Shown here: positions 17,853-26,725 of the stretch, in pieces
Numbering within the stretch: the stretch's first letter is position 1
How the letters are laid out: each line of letters begins with the position of its first letter
Origin: an uncultured Aquimarina sp.
Lineage (GTDB): Bacteria > Bacteroidota > Bacteroidia > Flavobacteriales > Flavobacteriaceae
DNA: 64,000 nucleotides
Assembly: GCA_947500845.1 (NCBI GenBank)
Contig: CANMTP010000006.1
Span: 186,001-250,000, forward strand
Reading direction: 5' to 3'
Position numbers and translations under genes: made by a program
Notes under the pieces: model-generated
What the model was told of the DNA's origin: nothing
Database searches by the model: none
The model's input: only the letters and a program-made list of their open reading frames with translations

Positions 17853-18748
17853 GTTTTGCATATTCTTTGGTCAAATTGGTACTGAAACTGAAAAAAGAAA
17901 AGCAATCCTGGTCAGAGGATCCAATCGATTATATAAAAAAAAGAAAGCAAGATTTAAAAATTCCGAATAAATCTAATCTATTTGGTAATGAAGTTGAAAC
18001 CAGAGAGATTAATGAATGTAATATCACTACAATCATCCCAAAAGAAATAAGAACAGAGTATCTTATATTATTTTGTCATGGTGGCGCATTTATTTATGGT
18101 CCTACCAAACATCATTGGAATGCCGTATCAAAGATGGTACGAGAAACACATACAAAAGCATGGTTAATTGACTATCCTAAAGCTCCAGAAAACAACATTC
18201 AAAAAATTACTAAAAATATATGTGAGGTTTATAATCATGCGGTCAAAGAGTATGACCCTTCAAAGATTATTATGATTGGGGATTCTGTAGGTGGTAATCT
18301 TTTGACCTCTTTAACTCAGGGCTTGGTAAGAGATAATGCTGAGACTCCTAATCTATTAATTCTTATTACACCTTTGATGGACGCGAGTCTTACCAATACT
18401 GCAATAAAAGATATCGATCCCTTAGATCCAATACTGAGTTTTAAAGGGGTTCATTCTGCAAAAAAAATGTGTGCAGGGGATTTTTCTTTAAAAGATCCTT
18501 TGATCTCTCCACTCTATGGTTCTTTTGCCAACTTTCCGAAGATCTATCTATTCATGGCCACAAATGATATTCTTATGCCAGATCAAAAATTATTTATCGA
18601 TAAAGTTAAAGATAATGGCGGAAAAATTGAAGTGATTTTGGGAGAAGACATGCCTCATATTTGGCCATTTTTACCATTCATGCCCGAGGCGAAGAAAGCA
18701 ATGCACAAAATAATTTCTATTATCAATGAAGCTGTAAATGAGGAATAG
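17849..18748 (+). CDS. Alpha/beta hydrolase (HSL-type esterase) of the polyketide cluster
   Basis: The 299-aa protein belongs to the hormone-sensitive-lipase-like esterases. It shows the oxyanion motif HGG at 77-79 (LFCHGGAFIYG), the nucleophile Ser146 in GDSVGG, Asp240 in ATNDILMPDQ and His270 in MPHIWPF. It overlaps the dehydratase by 4 bases and the ketosynthase by 11 bases, so it is embedded in the biosynthetic operon. Possible roles are release of a chain from the ACP, editing, or hydrolysis of a product ester. No signal peptide is present, so it acts in the cytoplasm. Confidence 0.85.
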   Translation: MSFAYSLVKLVLKLKKEKQSWSEDPIDYIKKRKQDLKIPNKSNLFGNEVETREINECNITTIIPKEIRTEYLILFCHGGAFIYGPTKHHWNAVSKMVRETHTKAWLIDYPKAPENNIQKITKNICEVYNHAVKEYDPSKIIMIGDSVGGNLLTSLTQGLVRDNAETPNLLILITPLMDASLTNTAIKDIDPLDPILSFKGVHSAKKMCAGDFSLKDPLISPLYGSFANFPKIYLFMATNDILMPDQKLFIDKVKDNGGKIEVILGEDMPHIWPFLPFMPEAKKAMHKIISIINEAVNEE

Positions 18749-20018
18749 ACGAGTAGTAATTACAGGTTTGGGAGTAATGGCTCCTAATGGAACGAACGTT
18801 TCAGAATTTAAAGAATCTATCATCAACGGGACTAGCGGAATACGAGGTGTTGAAGAATTAAAGAATCTAAAATTTTCTTGTCACATTGCTGGTTTACCGA
18901 ATTATAACGAAAATTACTTAAACCATTACTTCAATAAAATTCAGTTACGGGGTTTAAAGGCATCCGGAATGGAATACGGCGTCATTGCCGGTATGGATGC
19001 ATGGAAAGATGCAGGATTAGTAATTAATGATTCACAAGTACCTCGATGGGATGCAGGGGTAATTTTTGGTACCGGAATTTTGGGTGTAGATAAGTTTCGT
19101 GAGGCCATTTATAAAGTAGACGAAGGTAACGTAAGAAAATTGGGTAGCACTACCGTTATTCAAACTATGGCCAGTGGTATTAGTGCTTTTTTGGGGGGAA
19201 TGCTAGGATGCGGAAACGTGGTCACCACAAACTCTTCGGCTTGTAGTACAGGTACAGAGGCTATTTTAATGGCCTATGATAGAATTGCCGCTGGTAACGC
19301 AGAGATTATTCTCGCTGGCAGTACTAGTGATAGTGGGCCTTATGTATGGGGCGGATTTGATGCAATGCGTATTCTACCCTATAAATATAATGACAACCCC
19401 ACGAAGGCCTCACGGCCAATGAGTGCAACTGCAAGTGGTTTTGTACCGGGAAGTGGAGCAGGGGCCCTGGTCGTCGAAAGTCTGGATAGTGCTCAAAAAC
19501 GTGGTGCGAAGATTTATGCTGAAATCTTGGGCGGACATGTAAATAGTGGCGGACAACGTAATGGAGGTAGTATGACAGCCCCAAACAGTGAAGCCGTTCA
19601 ACAATGTATTAAAAACGCGATCAATACTTCTGGAATACAAGCCAACGACATTGATGCTATTAATGGTCACTTAACCGCAACTACCAAAGATCCGACCGAA
19701 ATTAAAAATTGGTGTGAAGCCCTCGATCGAAAAGAAACTGATTTTCCATACATTAATTCACTTAAAAGCTTAGTTGGACATTGTTTGGCGGCTTCCGGAA
19801 GTATAGAAAGTGTTGCTACCATTTTACAACTTAATGAAGGCTTTATTTTTGGAAATATCAACTGTGAAGATTTGCATCCCGAAATCCAATCTCAGATAAA
19901 TAGGGATCAAGTACCGACAAAAACATTTGATTTTTCTGCAAATATCATAGCAAAAGCAAGTTTTGGATTTGGAGATGTAAATGCTTGTGTTATCTTTAAA
20001 AAATATAATTCGATTTAA
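18738..20018 (+). CDS. FabF-like beta-ketoacyl-ACP synthase of the polyketide cluster
   Basis: The 426-aa thiolase-fold protein has the full elongating-ketosynthase triad: Cys169 in NSSACSTGTEA, His311 in INGHLTATTKDPTE and His348 in LVGHCLAASGS. The residues after His311 (HLTATTKDPTE) differ from the HGTSTPLGD pattern of housekeeping FabF and resemble specialised ketosynthases of secondary pathways. No chain-length-factor partner is seen. It starts inside the hydrolase gene and is followed after 5 bases by the ACP gene. It should extend acyl chains on that ACP to make the type III PKS starter; the chain length cannot be read from the sequence. Confidence 0.9.
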   Translation: MRNRRVVITGLGVMAPNGTNVSEFKESIINGTSGIRGVEELKNLKFSCHIAGLPNYNENYLNHYFNKIQLRGLKASGMEYGVIAGMDAWKDAGLVINDSQVPRWDAGVIFGTGILGVDKFREAIYKVDEGNVRKLGSTTVIQTMASGISAFLGGMLGCGNVVTTNSSACSTGTEAILMAYDRIAAGNAEIILAGSTSDSGPYVWGGFDAMRILPYKYNDNPTKASRPMSATASGFVPGSGAGALVVESLDSAQKRGAKIYAEILGGHVNSGGQRNGGSMTAPNSEAVQQCIKNAINTSGIQANDIDAINGHLTATTKDPTEIKNWCEALDRKETDFPYINSLKSLVGHCLAASGSIESVATILQLNEGFIFGNINCEDLHPEIQSQINRDQVPTKTFDFSANIIAKASFGFGDVNACVIFKKYNSI

Positions 20019-20023
20019 AAATA

Positions 20024-20281
20024 ATGACGACAAAAGAAGATTTACTTTTAAAATTAAAAACTATAATTACTCCGTATGTTCAAAATCAAGAAGGTTTAGA
20101 GAACCTGAATGAGGGTACTGATTTTATTAAAGATCTTGAGATTAACTCGGCCAATTTGGTAGATGTTGTACTGGATGTTGAAGATGAATTTGATATTGAA
20201 ATTGATAATGAAGCTATGGAAAAAATGCTTACTGTAAAGGCTTCAATCGAAGTGATAGAAGGTAAATTGGCAGCAAAATGA
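20024..20281 (+). CDS. Acyl carrier protein
   Basis: The 85-aa acidic helical protein shows the carrier-domain pattern DFIKDLEINSANLVDVVLDV with the likely phosphopantetheine-bearing serine at Ser42, in INSAN instead of the usual DSL. The second half, EDEFDIEIDNEAMEKM, matches ACP helix III. It sits between the ketosynthase and a phosphopantetheinyl transferase and overlaps the latter by 4 bases (ATGA), so carrier and activating enzyme are produced together. It should carry the growing chain for the cluster. The family call is firm. Confidence 0.92.
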   Translation: MTTKEDLLLKLKTIITPYVQNQEGLENLNEGTDFIKDLEINSANLVDVVLDVEDEFDIEIDNEAMEKMLTVKASIEVIEGKLAAK

Positions 20282-20817
20282 TTGGTAATGATATTGTAGA
20301 TCTACAACTCGCCAGTATACAGAGTAATTGGCAGAGAAGGGGATGGTTACAAAAAATATTTACACAACTCGAACAAAAAGAAATTTATAACTCCTCAAGT
20401 CCGGACTTACAAGTATGGAAATTTTGGAGTATGAAAGAGGCCGCTTACAAAGCACATCAACGATGTTTTTATCATGCTCCGACATTTAATCCAAACAAAA
20501 TTGAATGTGTATCGGCGACAAGTGTATGCATAGAAAAATACGTATATGAGCTTACAACAGAGTTTACAAAGCAATATGTATACAGTATTGCCAGAAGTAC
20601 GGGTGCTTATTATTATTCTAAAATATTTCAAGCAGAAATAAATCCAAGGGAAGAACTTAAAAAACTGATACTTAGCAGTATTAGAAAAAAAGATAGACTT
20701 TATTTTAAAAAGGACTCCAATGGTATTCCAAATTTGTACATCGATGGAAGATGCTCAAAAATTCCTTTCTCCTTAACGCATCATGGAGATTATTCTGCTT
20801 ATGTGATGTTGTCGTAG
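20278..20817 (+). CDS. 4'-phosphopantetheinyl transferase
   Basis: The 179-aa protein has the two metal and CoA signatures of the AcpS/Sfp superfamily: MIGNDIVDL at the N-terminus and FWSMKEAAYKAHQR at about 49-62 (the WxxKEAxxK motif). The ending (IPFSLTHHGDYSAYVMLS) also fits. It moves the phosphopantetheine arm from CoA to the ACP serine. Its start overlaps the ACP gene and it is the last gene of the cluster, 6 bases from the convergent YceI-like gene. It is probably dedicated to the neighbouring ACP. Confidence 0.9.
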   Translation: MIGNDIVDLQLASIQSNWQRRGWLQKIFTQLEQKEIYNSSSPDLQVWKFWSMKEAAYKAHQRCFYHAPTFNPNKIECVSATSVCIEKYVYELTTEFTKQYVYSIARSTGAYYYSKIFQAEINPREELKKLILSSIRKKDRLYFKKDSNGIPNLYIDGRCSKIPFSLTHHGDYSAYVMLS

Positions 20818-20823
20818 ACTGTT

Positions 20824-21405
20824 TTATTTCAGAATTGGGAAATAGAATTGAATATTCAATTTGTTCCTTTCACGTTCATCATAAATAGAAACCCCAAAAT
20901 CACTGGTATAGATGGTAGCTTTACCGAGCAGCTTTTTATCATCCAGCGAAAAAGTTAGAATAACCTCTTTTTGTGTTCCTTTTATAGTAAGATTGCCTAT
21001 CACTTTATACGTATTGGTTTCAAAAGGAACAACTTGTTTACTTTTGAAGATAATTTTTGGATATTTTCTTTTATAAAAATACTTTTCCCACATCAGATGT
21101 CCGTCTCGTAGAAAATTATCCGTATCTAATGTTTTGACCAAGGCAGTTCCACTAAAAGAAGCATTATCTGGATCTGCAGGATTAAAATCTATTCTAAAAT
21201 CCAAACCACTAATAGTTCCCGAGGTCTCATCTTCTATAAAATCAAAAGTGACCTTGGACTTTTCATTATCAAACTCTAAGCTTTTAAAATCATTGATCAA
21301 CGCATAATCACCAGAATAGGAAACATATCCATCATTAGGTAACGTTGTCTGACCAAATCCTTGCAAAGTGCATAGACCAATAATAATATTGAGAAATATT
21401 CTCAT
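20824..21405 (-). CDS. YceI-family exported protein
   Basis: The 193-aa protein has a signal peptide (ILNIIIGLCTLQGFGQ) and a YceI-like lipocalin-type beta barrel: VTFDFIEDETSGTISGLDFRIDF, then SFSGTALVKTLDTDNFLRDGHL, FKSKQV and a C-terminal GVSIYDERERNKL. YceI proteins bind isoprenoid or other lipophilic molecules in the periplasm. It is convergent with the polyketide operon, 6 bases from its last gene, so it need not be co-regulated. A lipid carrier next to a lipid-making cluster is suggestive but may be chance. Confidence 0.8.
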   Translation of the reverse strand: MRIFLNIIIGLCTLQGFGQTTLPNDGYVSYSGDYALINDFKSLEFDNEKSKVTFDFIEDETSGTISGLDFRIDFNPADPDNASFSGTALVKTLDTDNFLRDGHLMWEKYFYKRKYPKIIFKSKQVVPFETNTYKVIGNLTIKGTQKEVILTFSLDDKKLLGKATIYTSDFGVSIYDERERNKLNIQFYFPILK

Positions 21406-21740
21406 AAAATCCCTTTATTGCTTTTAAAGGTAAACATAAACAATAATCATTCCAAGGTTAAACTTCTTTTAAGAGTATTCTTAAGGGAATTTAACTTGAT
21501 AAATAAGGGGTGTTTAACGCTTTTAGAATTTTATTGCTTAATCTATTTTTAGAGTCGTTTCTAAAAAAGTTTTTAGAATATTTAGGAATAGTCTGTTATA
21601 TGATTCTTGTAGGATTTTGGATTACAGAGATCATAAAATAAATATAAAGTCATAAAAACGAGTAGATTAAAATTAAAAAAAGTAATAAATTCGAAAGAGA
21701 GTAGATCGTTAGCCAGATATTTAATTTAAAAAATATAGTT
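21406..21740. other. Gene-free gap between divergent genes
   Basis: This AT-rich 335-base stretch lies between the YceI-like start (minus) and the 57-aa gene (plus). It must hold both promoters. I saw no hairpin, repeat or further reading frame worth naming. Confidence 0.5.
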
Positions 21741-21914
21741 ATGAGCAGTAAAGAAAAACCCACCAAGAAAAAACGTTTTGCAGATTTCCAGACTAAATAT
21801 CGTCGTTCATCAAATTTTGGTTACGGATCAAAAAGAGATCGATTTGCAATTGCCGGTGATGGCGAATTATTTGCTTCAGAAAATACTGAAGTAGATAAAA
21901 ATGATAATAAATAA
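21741..21914 (+). CDS. Small basic hypothetical protein (57 aa)
   Basis: An ATG at 21741 opens a 57-codon frame ending at TAA 21914. The peptide begins MSSKEKPTKKKRFADFQ, has a middle YRRSSNFGYGSKRDRFA segment and an acidic end, so it is basic at the front and acidic at the back. There is no signal peptide or membrane helix. The sequence is not low-complexity and its composition looks like coding DNA. I do not recognise the family. It stands alone, convergent with the Bcr/CflA pump. A nucleic-acid-binding role is possible from charge alone and nothing more can be said. Confidence 0.5.
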   Translation: MSSKEKPTKKKRFADFQTKYRRSSNFGYGSKRDRFAIAGDGELFASENTEVDKNDNK

Positions 21915-21964
21915 ACGCAGCGTTCATTTTGTTAATCACTAATGAGTTATAGTATCTTCAATAC

Positions 21965-23164
21965 TTAAAGTTTTCTTGCCGATATCTTTAGATAAGCGAG
22001 AATAACCAGAGAGAATAGTGCACAAACTAAAAATCCAATAAATAGAGGTAAGGTAGTATCTAAAACAAACCTTCCTATGTAAGTGCTAATAGGAACGGCC
22101 ATAATTGTAGAAATAAACCCTGTAATTGCTGCACCAATTCCCGCAATATGTCCAATAGGTTCCATAGCCATAGCGCGTAAGTTTCCGAACATAAATCCGA
22201 TCGCAAAAAATTGCATTCCGAAGAAAATCAATAAAACTTCAATACTGGGATTAGGGCTATCATAAAACAATACAATATACAGCAAAGAAATGCCAAAATA
22301 GGCTAGTAGGGAAGTGGTGATTAATCTCTTCATACCAAATTTCAACACCAGTGTTCCATTTAAAAAAATAGCACTCCCAATTGAAATGGCTAGAAGTCCG
22401 AATATATAAGGAAACTCTTCTTTTAATTGATATTGCTGTTCAAATATCTGCTGAGATGTGCTTAAGTATACCATAAAAGATCCCACGATAAATCCTGAAA
22501 TTAGTGTATACCCAACTGTAGTTTTATGTTGGATCATTTCTTTAAGACCATTAATAAAAATGTTTGGTGTAAATTTTACTCGTTTGGATACCTCCAAGGT
22601 TTCAGCTTGTCGTTTCCAAAACCAAAACGCAACAATGACACTAATAATTAGCTGGATATAAAAAATTGCCTGCCAGTCGTAGTGATCTAAAACTGATTTC
22701 CCCAAGGCAGGAGCAATGATGGGTACCAGAATAAAAACTACGGTTACAAAAGACATGATTCGTGCCATATAATCACCGCTATACATATCTCGTATCATGG
22801 CAATGGCAATAGTCCTGGGTGCCGAGAGTCCTATTCCCTGTAAAATCCTTCCCAAGACCATGATTAAGATACTTTCGGCAAAAATGCAGATAAAACTGGC
22901 GATAGCAAAAACCAAAAAGCCCATATATACTACAGGTTTTCTGCCCGTACTATCTGATACCGGTCCAAAAATTAGCGGACCTATTCCCAGTCCCAGAAAA
23001 ATCATGGTAATTAGCAATTGATTGTCTGCCACTTGTTTTGTGCCAATCGTTATTCCTATGGTATTAAGTGCGGGTAACAGCGCATCGATTGCCAAGGCCA
23101 CAATCGACATCAAGGAAGCCATAAGCGCAATAAATTCAAACTGAGCAAATTTCTTTTTTTGCAT
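21965..23164 (-). CDS. Multidrug efflux MFS transporter, Bcr/CflA type
   Basis: The 399-aa protein has 12 predicted membrane helices and the markers of the 12-TM drug/proton antiporter group: ALNTIG and the loop LIFGPVSDSTGRKPVVYMG at about 62-80 (motif A), followed by RILQGIGLSAPRTIAIAMIRD at about 109-129, which is typical of Bcr/CflA exporters. It would expel small toxic compounds using the proton gradient. The gene is monocistronic with its own upstream gap. A link to export of the neighbouring polyketide product is conceivable but not shown. Confidence 0.88.
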   Translation of the reverse strand: MQKKKFAQFEFIALMASLMSIVALAIDALLPALNTIGITIGTKQVADNQLLITMIFLGLGIGPLIFGPVSDSTGRKPVVYMGFLVFAIASFICIFAESILIMVLGRILQGIGLSAPRTIAIAMIRDMYSGDYMARIMSFVTVVFILVPIIAPALGKSVLDHYDWQAIFYIQLIISVIVAFWFWKRQAETLEVSKRVKFTPNIFINGLKEMIQHKTTVGYTLISGFIVGSFMVYLSTSQQIFEQQYQLKEEFPYIFGLLAISIGSAIFLNGTLVLKFGMKRLITTSLLAYFGISLLYIVLFYDSPNPSIEVLLIFFGMQFFAIGFMFGNLRAMAMEPIGHIAGIGAAITGFISTIMAVPISTYIGRFVLDTTLPLFIGFLVCALFSLVILAYLKISARKL

Positions 23165-23319
23165 CTGGTAAAAGTACGGTATTTGTGCAGTACAATTTTA
23201 GGGTTTACACAGGTTTTAGTTAAAAATAAGTAATAGTACGTCAAAATTTTGTATTTTTTGTAATATCAAACTTGGAGTCTATAACTCTGCGTAAAAAGAC
23301 ATCAGCATAATCAAACACA

Positions 23320-23883
23320 ATGAAGAAGATTTTAATTTTGATCCTGGGGAGTATTTGTATAGGATGTAGTAGCACAAAAGATATTACTGCGACACCAGCT
23401 CAAATAGAGGCTTTAAACGAAATGATAAGAATAAAAGAATTTCAGATAGAGTCAAGATGGGCATACCCTTTAGTTACGAATAGCCTTTCTAGCGTTGCCA
23501 ATAGCGGATTACTTCCTCCGGGTAGCAGTGTTAACAATATTGATTTAATAGGTAACGCTAATTATTTTAAAATGATAAAGGATAGCATCTCGATGTATTT
23601 ACCATATTATGGAGAAAGAAGAATCTCTGGGAATTATAATAGTACGGATACAGCAATAAAATATAATGGTAAACCAGGAGACATTGAAATTGAAGAGAAT
23701 AAAACTTATCAAATACGTTTTTCAGCTAAAAGTGATGGGGATGGATATGATGTAGAAATCACTATATTTCCAAATTTATCAAGTAGAATTGTGGTAAGCA
23801 GTATGTATCGAACTACGATAAGTTACAAAGGAGAAGTTTCAAAGTTATCATTAGAAACAAAAGATGCTATCACCGATAATTGA
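23320..23883 (+). CDS. DUF4251-family lipoprotein
   Basis: The 187-aa protein starts with a lipoprotein signal (ILGSICIGCSS, Cys16) and a short linker. It continues with the DUF4251 layout: a helix containing the FQIESRWAYPLVTNSL segment, NIDLIGNANYFKMIKDS, LPYYGERR and several beta strands ending TTISYKGEVS. The function of this Bacteroidota family is unknown. It stands alone on the plus strand at the left border of the repeat-rich accessory island. Confidence 0.8.
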   Translation: MKKILILILGSICIGCSSTKDITATPAQIEALNEMIRIKEFQIESRWAYPLVTNSLSSVANSGLLPPGSSVNNIDLIGNANYFKMIKDSISMYLPYYGERRISGNYNSTDTAIKYNGKPGDIEIEENKTYQIRFSAKSDGDGYDVEITIFPNLSSRIVVSSMYRTTISYKGEVSKLSLETKDAITDN

Positions 23884-23940
23884 ATAAGATGATTTTAAGA
23901 ATAAATTTTAGGTTCGAGTTAATGAATGGGGAAGGTTTTA

Positions 23941-23972
<32 letters not shown>

Positions 23973-23990
23973 TACAAATATAATATATGA

Positions 23991-24090
23991 GTAAAACGGC
24001 GAATAGAACTTTTTCTGTTCTATTTTACATAGATGCAGATATAGCGCCTTTAGGTCTATATCGTCAGCATTTATGTAACAGCCGTTTTAC
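23991..24090. repeat. 100-base cruciform-like inverted repeat
   Basis: GTAAAACGGC (23991-24000) is the exact reverse complement of GCCGTTTTAC (24081-24090). Inside are a second hairpin (AATAGAAC with GTTCTATT) and a nested one (TTACATAGATGC with GCATTTATGTAA, enclosing GATATAG with CTATATC). The whole folds into a branched structure. No gene lies in it. It begins the structured spacer between the DUF4251 gene and the Gabija-type genes. Confidence 0.75.
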
Positions 24091-24268
24091 GACACGCTAG
24101 TTTATTATTAGTAACTATAATGTAGTATTATGTAAAATATCCCACCGTGATTCTATTTCATAGTAATGTTAGCTACTGGGGTCATTAAAATTCTTTTAAA
24201 GCGTTTATGATTAAAACTCACGTTGTTTGGAGTTCATGATGTGCTTCGCAGTTGCCGTGAAGTTTATG

Positions 24269-24695
24269 CTGAGCTTGTCGAAGTATAAAATTGCCGCTGC
24301 CTTTGCGCTCGATTGTTTTATAAAAATGTAAATGCCTGATATGGCATTTATTTTTAAACACAATATCCAACCGCATAGCCCACACTTGCCCTGAGCTTGT
24401 CGAAGGGCCAAAAAAGGCAAAACTTTTAGTTGCTTTATAAATCGCGTACCTGCCTGCCGTTGCCGTATGGCAGGCAGGTTTGATAAAATATACGTGCAAA
24501 AAGTTTTTATGAGGTTCTCGTGAAAGTTCCCGCATAAGTATAAAATTACTCTAACGAGATAATTTCTATGCACATGCTAACTACAGAACACAGATTAAAC
24601 ATTCTAAAGATTTGCATATCTTTTTGTCTTGACCCTTCGATAAACTCAGGGTGAATGACAAAAGAACAAAAAAACTTGTGCTGAGCTTGTCGAAG
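24269..24695. repeat. Cluster of short dispersed repeats with core CTGAGCTTGTCGAAG
   Basis: The core occurs exactly at 24269-24283, 24391-24405 and 24681-24695; an inverted, one-base-different copy lies at 24635-24649. A further inverted copy occurs at 36610-36624. An inverted repeat (ACCTGCCTGCC with GGCAGGCAGGT) lies at 24448-24479. Such extragenic palindromes are common in bacterial chromosomes. Open frames seen on the minus strand across this stretch are made of these repeats and are not genes. Confidence 0.75.
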
Positions 24696-24724
24696 TATCA
24701 AGGCTGCACAAACCTTTGGAAACA

Positions 24725-24880
24725 ATGTACGGCTCAATCGCTATATTTTAGACGGCATAAAATTGAAAGTCTAGTAGACTTTTGATTTAGTGAGCGAGCT
24801 GGCGTGTTGGCGATTGACAACTTTTTGTTTAATCTTAGTAACAACTATCATTATCCAGCCGCATCTTCTCGCAGCTATAA
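24725..24880. repeat. Structured spacer 3' of the GajB-like gene, shared with other spacers
   Basis: It contains ATGTACGG (24725-24732), also at 28816 and 34646; a hairpin AAAGTCTAGTAGACTTT (24766-24782) resembling one at 34826-34844; and CATTATCCAGCCGCATCTTC (from 24849) followed by TCGCAGCT, matched at 31478 with one change. These blocks lie 3' of minus-strand genes. Confidence 0.6.
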
Positions 24881-24976
24881 TAATTCCTCCACTGGAGCAA
24901 TCATTATATCTCGTGTTTTCTCCAAAGTTTTCTGAGGCCGTTTTCGAGCTTTTAGGTTCTATTTTACATAATGTTA

Positions 24977-26725
24977 TCAACTTAATACTAACGGATTTAA
25001 ATTTTCTTCCCCAAACCAATTAGAAAGTGTTTCTAAAGAGTTTCGAGATAGTTCTTGCGTAAAAAGAACTGCTAATCTCTTTTTGGGACGCGAACAACAA
25101 ACGTAGAATAAATTTCTATTTCTTTCATAAGCATTCTCTCTTCCTGAAGGAATTGCTGTATTGTGCCATGTTAAAAACTGATCCCAATTATAGTGATTCC
25201 ATCCTCTACCCGCTATTACAAGAACATTGTTGAATTCTTTTCCTTTAATTCCGTGTTTAGTAGAAAAAGGTGTATTGTTATTTATGTATTCAAATAAATT
25301 TATAACATCTTTATAGCTTATCGCCTTTAAATTTTCAATTTTAGAAATAAACGATTTCTCTTCCTCTGGAACCTCTTCTAGAAGCTTAATTCTATCGAAT
25401 TTCAACTCTTTTTCTTCAACTTTTGGTGATAATCTTGGTCGTAATGTAGTTTTTAGTAGCGTAAGTACTTCTCCAATTGTTCCAGTCTTCCTAACCTCTA
25501 TCAGTTGATTTAAGTTTGAATTCCAACTTGATTTATCATTTTGATTAGTCAATTTAGGTGTGTTAGAGCTTAATGCAGAAAACATTTCTCCATATTTCTT
25601 ATTTTCAAAGGCTCTACATACTGGCTCTAAAACATCTATGAAAAACTTAATGTAATGATCGTTCATTTTTAAATAATCATCCGAATCGCTGAAAACTGAA
25701 GCTAGATTTATATACCCTTGCTCTTCGGCTAAAACGTTATTCGTTAGCATTAATATTTTCGTGTTTTCAAAATCAAATTCCCAATCATTTTGGGTTAGTA
25801 ATTGTTTTACCTGTTCAATACTTGTTTTTGATGCTTCAATAGGTAAATCACCATTCCAATGATTTTCAGTTCTCCTAGCACCTGCAAAATTATTAGTATG
25901 AAATACATTTATTTCTCCTTCCGAATTTGTGTCTTTCTCATTTTGAGGAAGATCTGGTCTCATTCTATTTAATGCGTGAACTATATTTTTTTCAGACCTA
26001 AAATTAGCATTTTTACCAATTTCACTAATGTTTTCATTTTCGATTAAACCGCAAGCATTAGAACCATATATCTTTTGCCAATGGTCTCCAAATAATCCGA
26101 TCATAATGCTGTATTCAGAATCAATTAATTGGCTTACAATGGTATCCGCTAGTTCCGTGTTAGTATCCTGATATTCATCAATTAAGATTATAGGAAATCG
26201 GTCGATTAATAAACTTTTAAATTTTTCTTTTGATAAAAGATGAACCATAATTTTTATTACATCATCGTGATGTAATAAAATTTCACTGTTTGTAGCTTTG
26301 GGATAACCCAAATCATATTTGACAACTTGATTGTTTAATCCACCAGCTTCTTCAATTCGATTTTCCCATCTATCATTGATAGAAGGGATAAATTCTCTAA
26401 TACTTTTTTGAAATCCACTTAAAAAGCTCCAACTAAATGCGTGTATCGTATCTGCATAGATAATAGGATTATTATCAACTCTATCTTCTATTTCTTCCTT
26501 TGCTGTGTTTGTATATGTTATGCAGGCTATCTTTTGATTCTTTCTAAGAAAAGTAGCTTCTTTTTTATCAATTAAGTATTGTAACGCTTTAATTAATGAG
26601 TAGGTTTTTCCTGCTCCTGCTCCTGCTTCTAACCTAAAAGATTGATTATCATCAATTGCTTTGTAGAGTTTGGCTAATGCTTCTTCCGATGCTATTTCAG
26701 CGGGACTTTTACTATTAGTTGCCAT
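24977..26725 (-). CDS. gajB: UvrD/Rep-type helicase, GajB-like (Gabija defence)
   Basis: The 582-aa protein is a superfamily 1 helicase: Walker A AGAGAGKT at 34-41, motif II ILIDEYQDTN near 180, motif III GDHWQKIYG, and the C-terminal VCCSRPKKRLAVLF. The ATG at 26725 is preferred because a GAAGAAA ribosome-site-like stretch precedes it; an upstream ATG at 26755 is also in frame. It overlaps the end of the OLD-family nuclease frame. This pairing of an OLD-type ATPase-TOPRIM protein with a UvrD-like helicase defines Gabija, in which GajB senses DNA ends or nucleotide depletion and supports GajA nicking. This copy looks intact while its partner is not. Confidence 0.82.
   Translation of the reverse strand: MATNSKSPAEIASEEALAKLYKAIDDNQSFRLEAGAGAGKTYSLIKALQYLIDKKEATFLRKNQKIACITYTNTAKEEIEDRVDNNPIIYADTIHAFSWSFLSGFQKSIREFIPSINDRWENRIEEAGGLNNQVVKYDLGYPKATNSEILLHHDDVIKIMVHLLSKEKFKSLLIDRFPIILIDEYQDTNTELADTIVSQLIDSEYSIMIGLFGDHWQKIYGSNACGLIENENISEIGKNANFRSEKNIVHALNRMRPDLPQNEKDTNSEGEINVFHTNNFAGARRTENHWNGDLPIEASKTSIEQVKQLLTQNDWEFDFENTKILMLTNNVLAEEQGYINLASVFSDSDDYLKMNDHYIKFFIDVLEPVCRAFENKKYGEMFSALSSNTPKLTNQNDKSSWNSNLNQLIEVRKTGTIGEVLTLLKTTLRPRLSPKVEEKELKFDRIKLLEEVPEEEKSFISKIENLKAISYKDVINLFEYINNNTPFSTKHGIKGKEFNNVLVIAGRGWNHYNWDQFLTWHNTAIPSGRENAYERNRNLFYVCCSRPKKRLAVLFTQELSRNSLETLSNWFGEENLNPLVLS

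Noticed and set aside
13124-20817. Flexirubin or dialkylresorcinol cluster
   Set aside because: The key synthase is a type III PKS of the chalcone-synthase fold, and no DarA/DarB-type pair or aryl-starter genes are present.
24211-24737. Overlapping minus-strand frames of 63-120 aa
   Set aside because: They run through the CTGAGCTTGTCGAAG repeats and share those repeats in different frames, so they are not genes.
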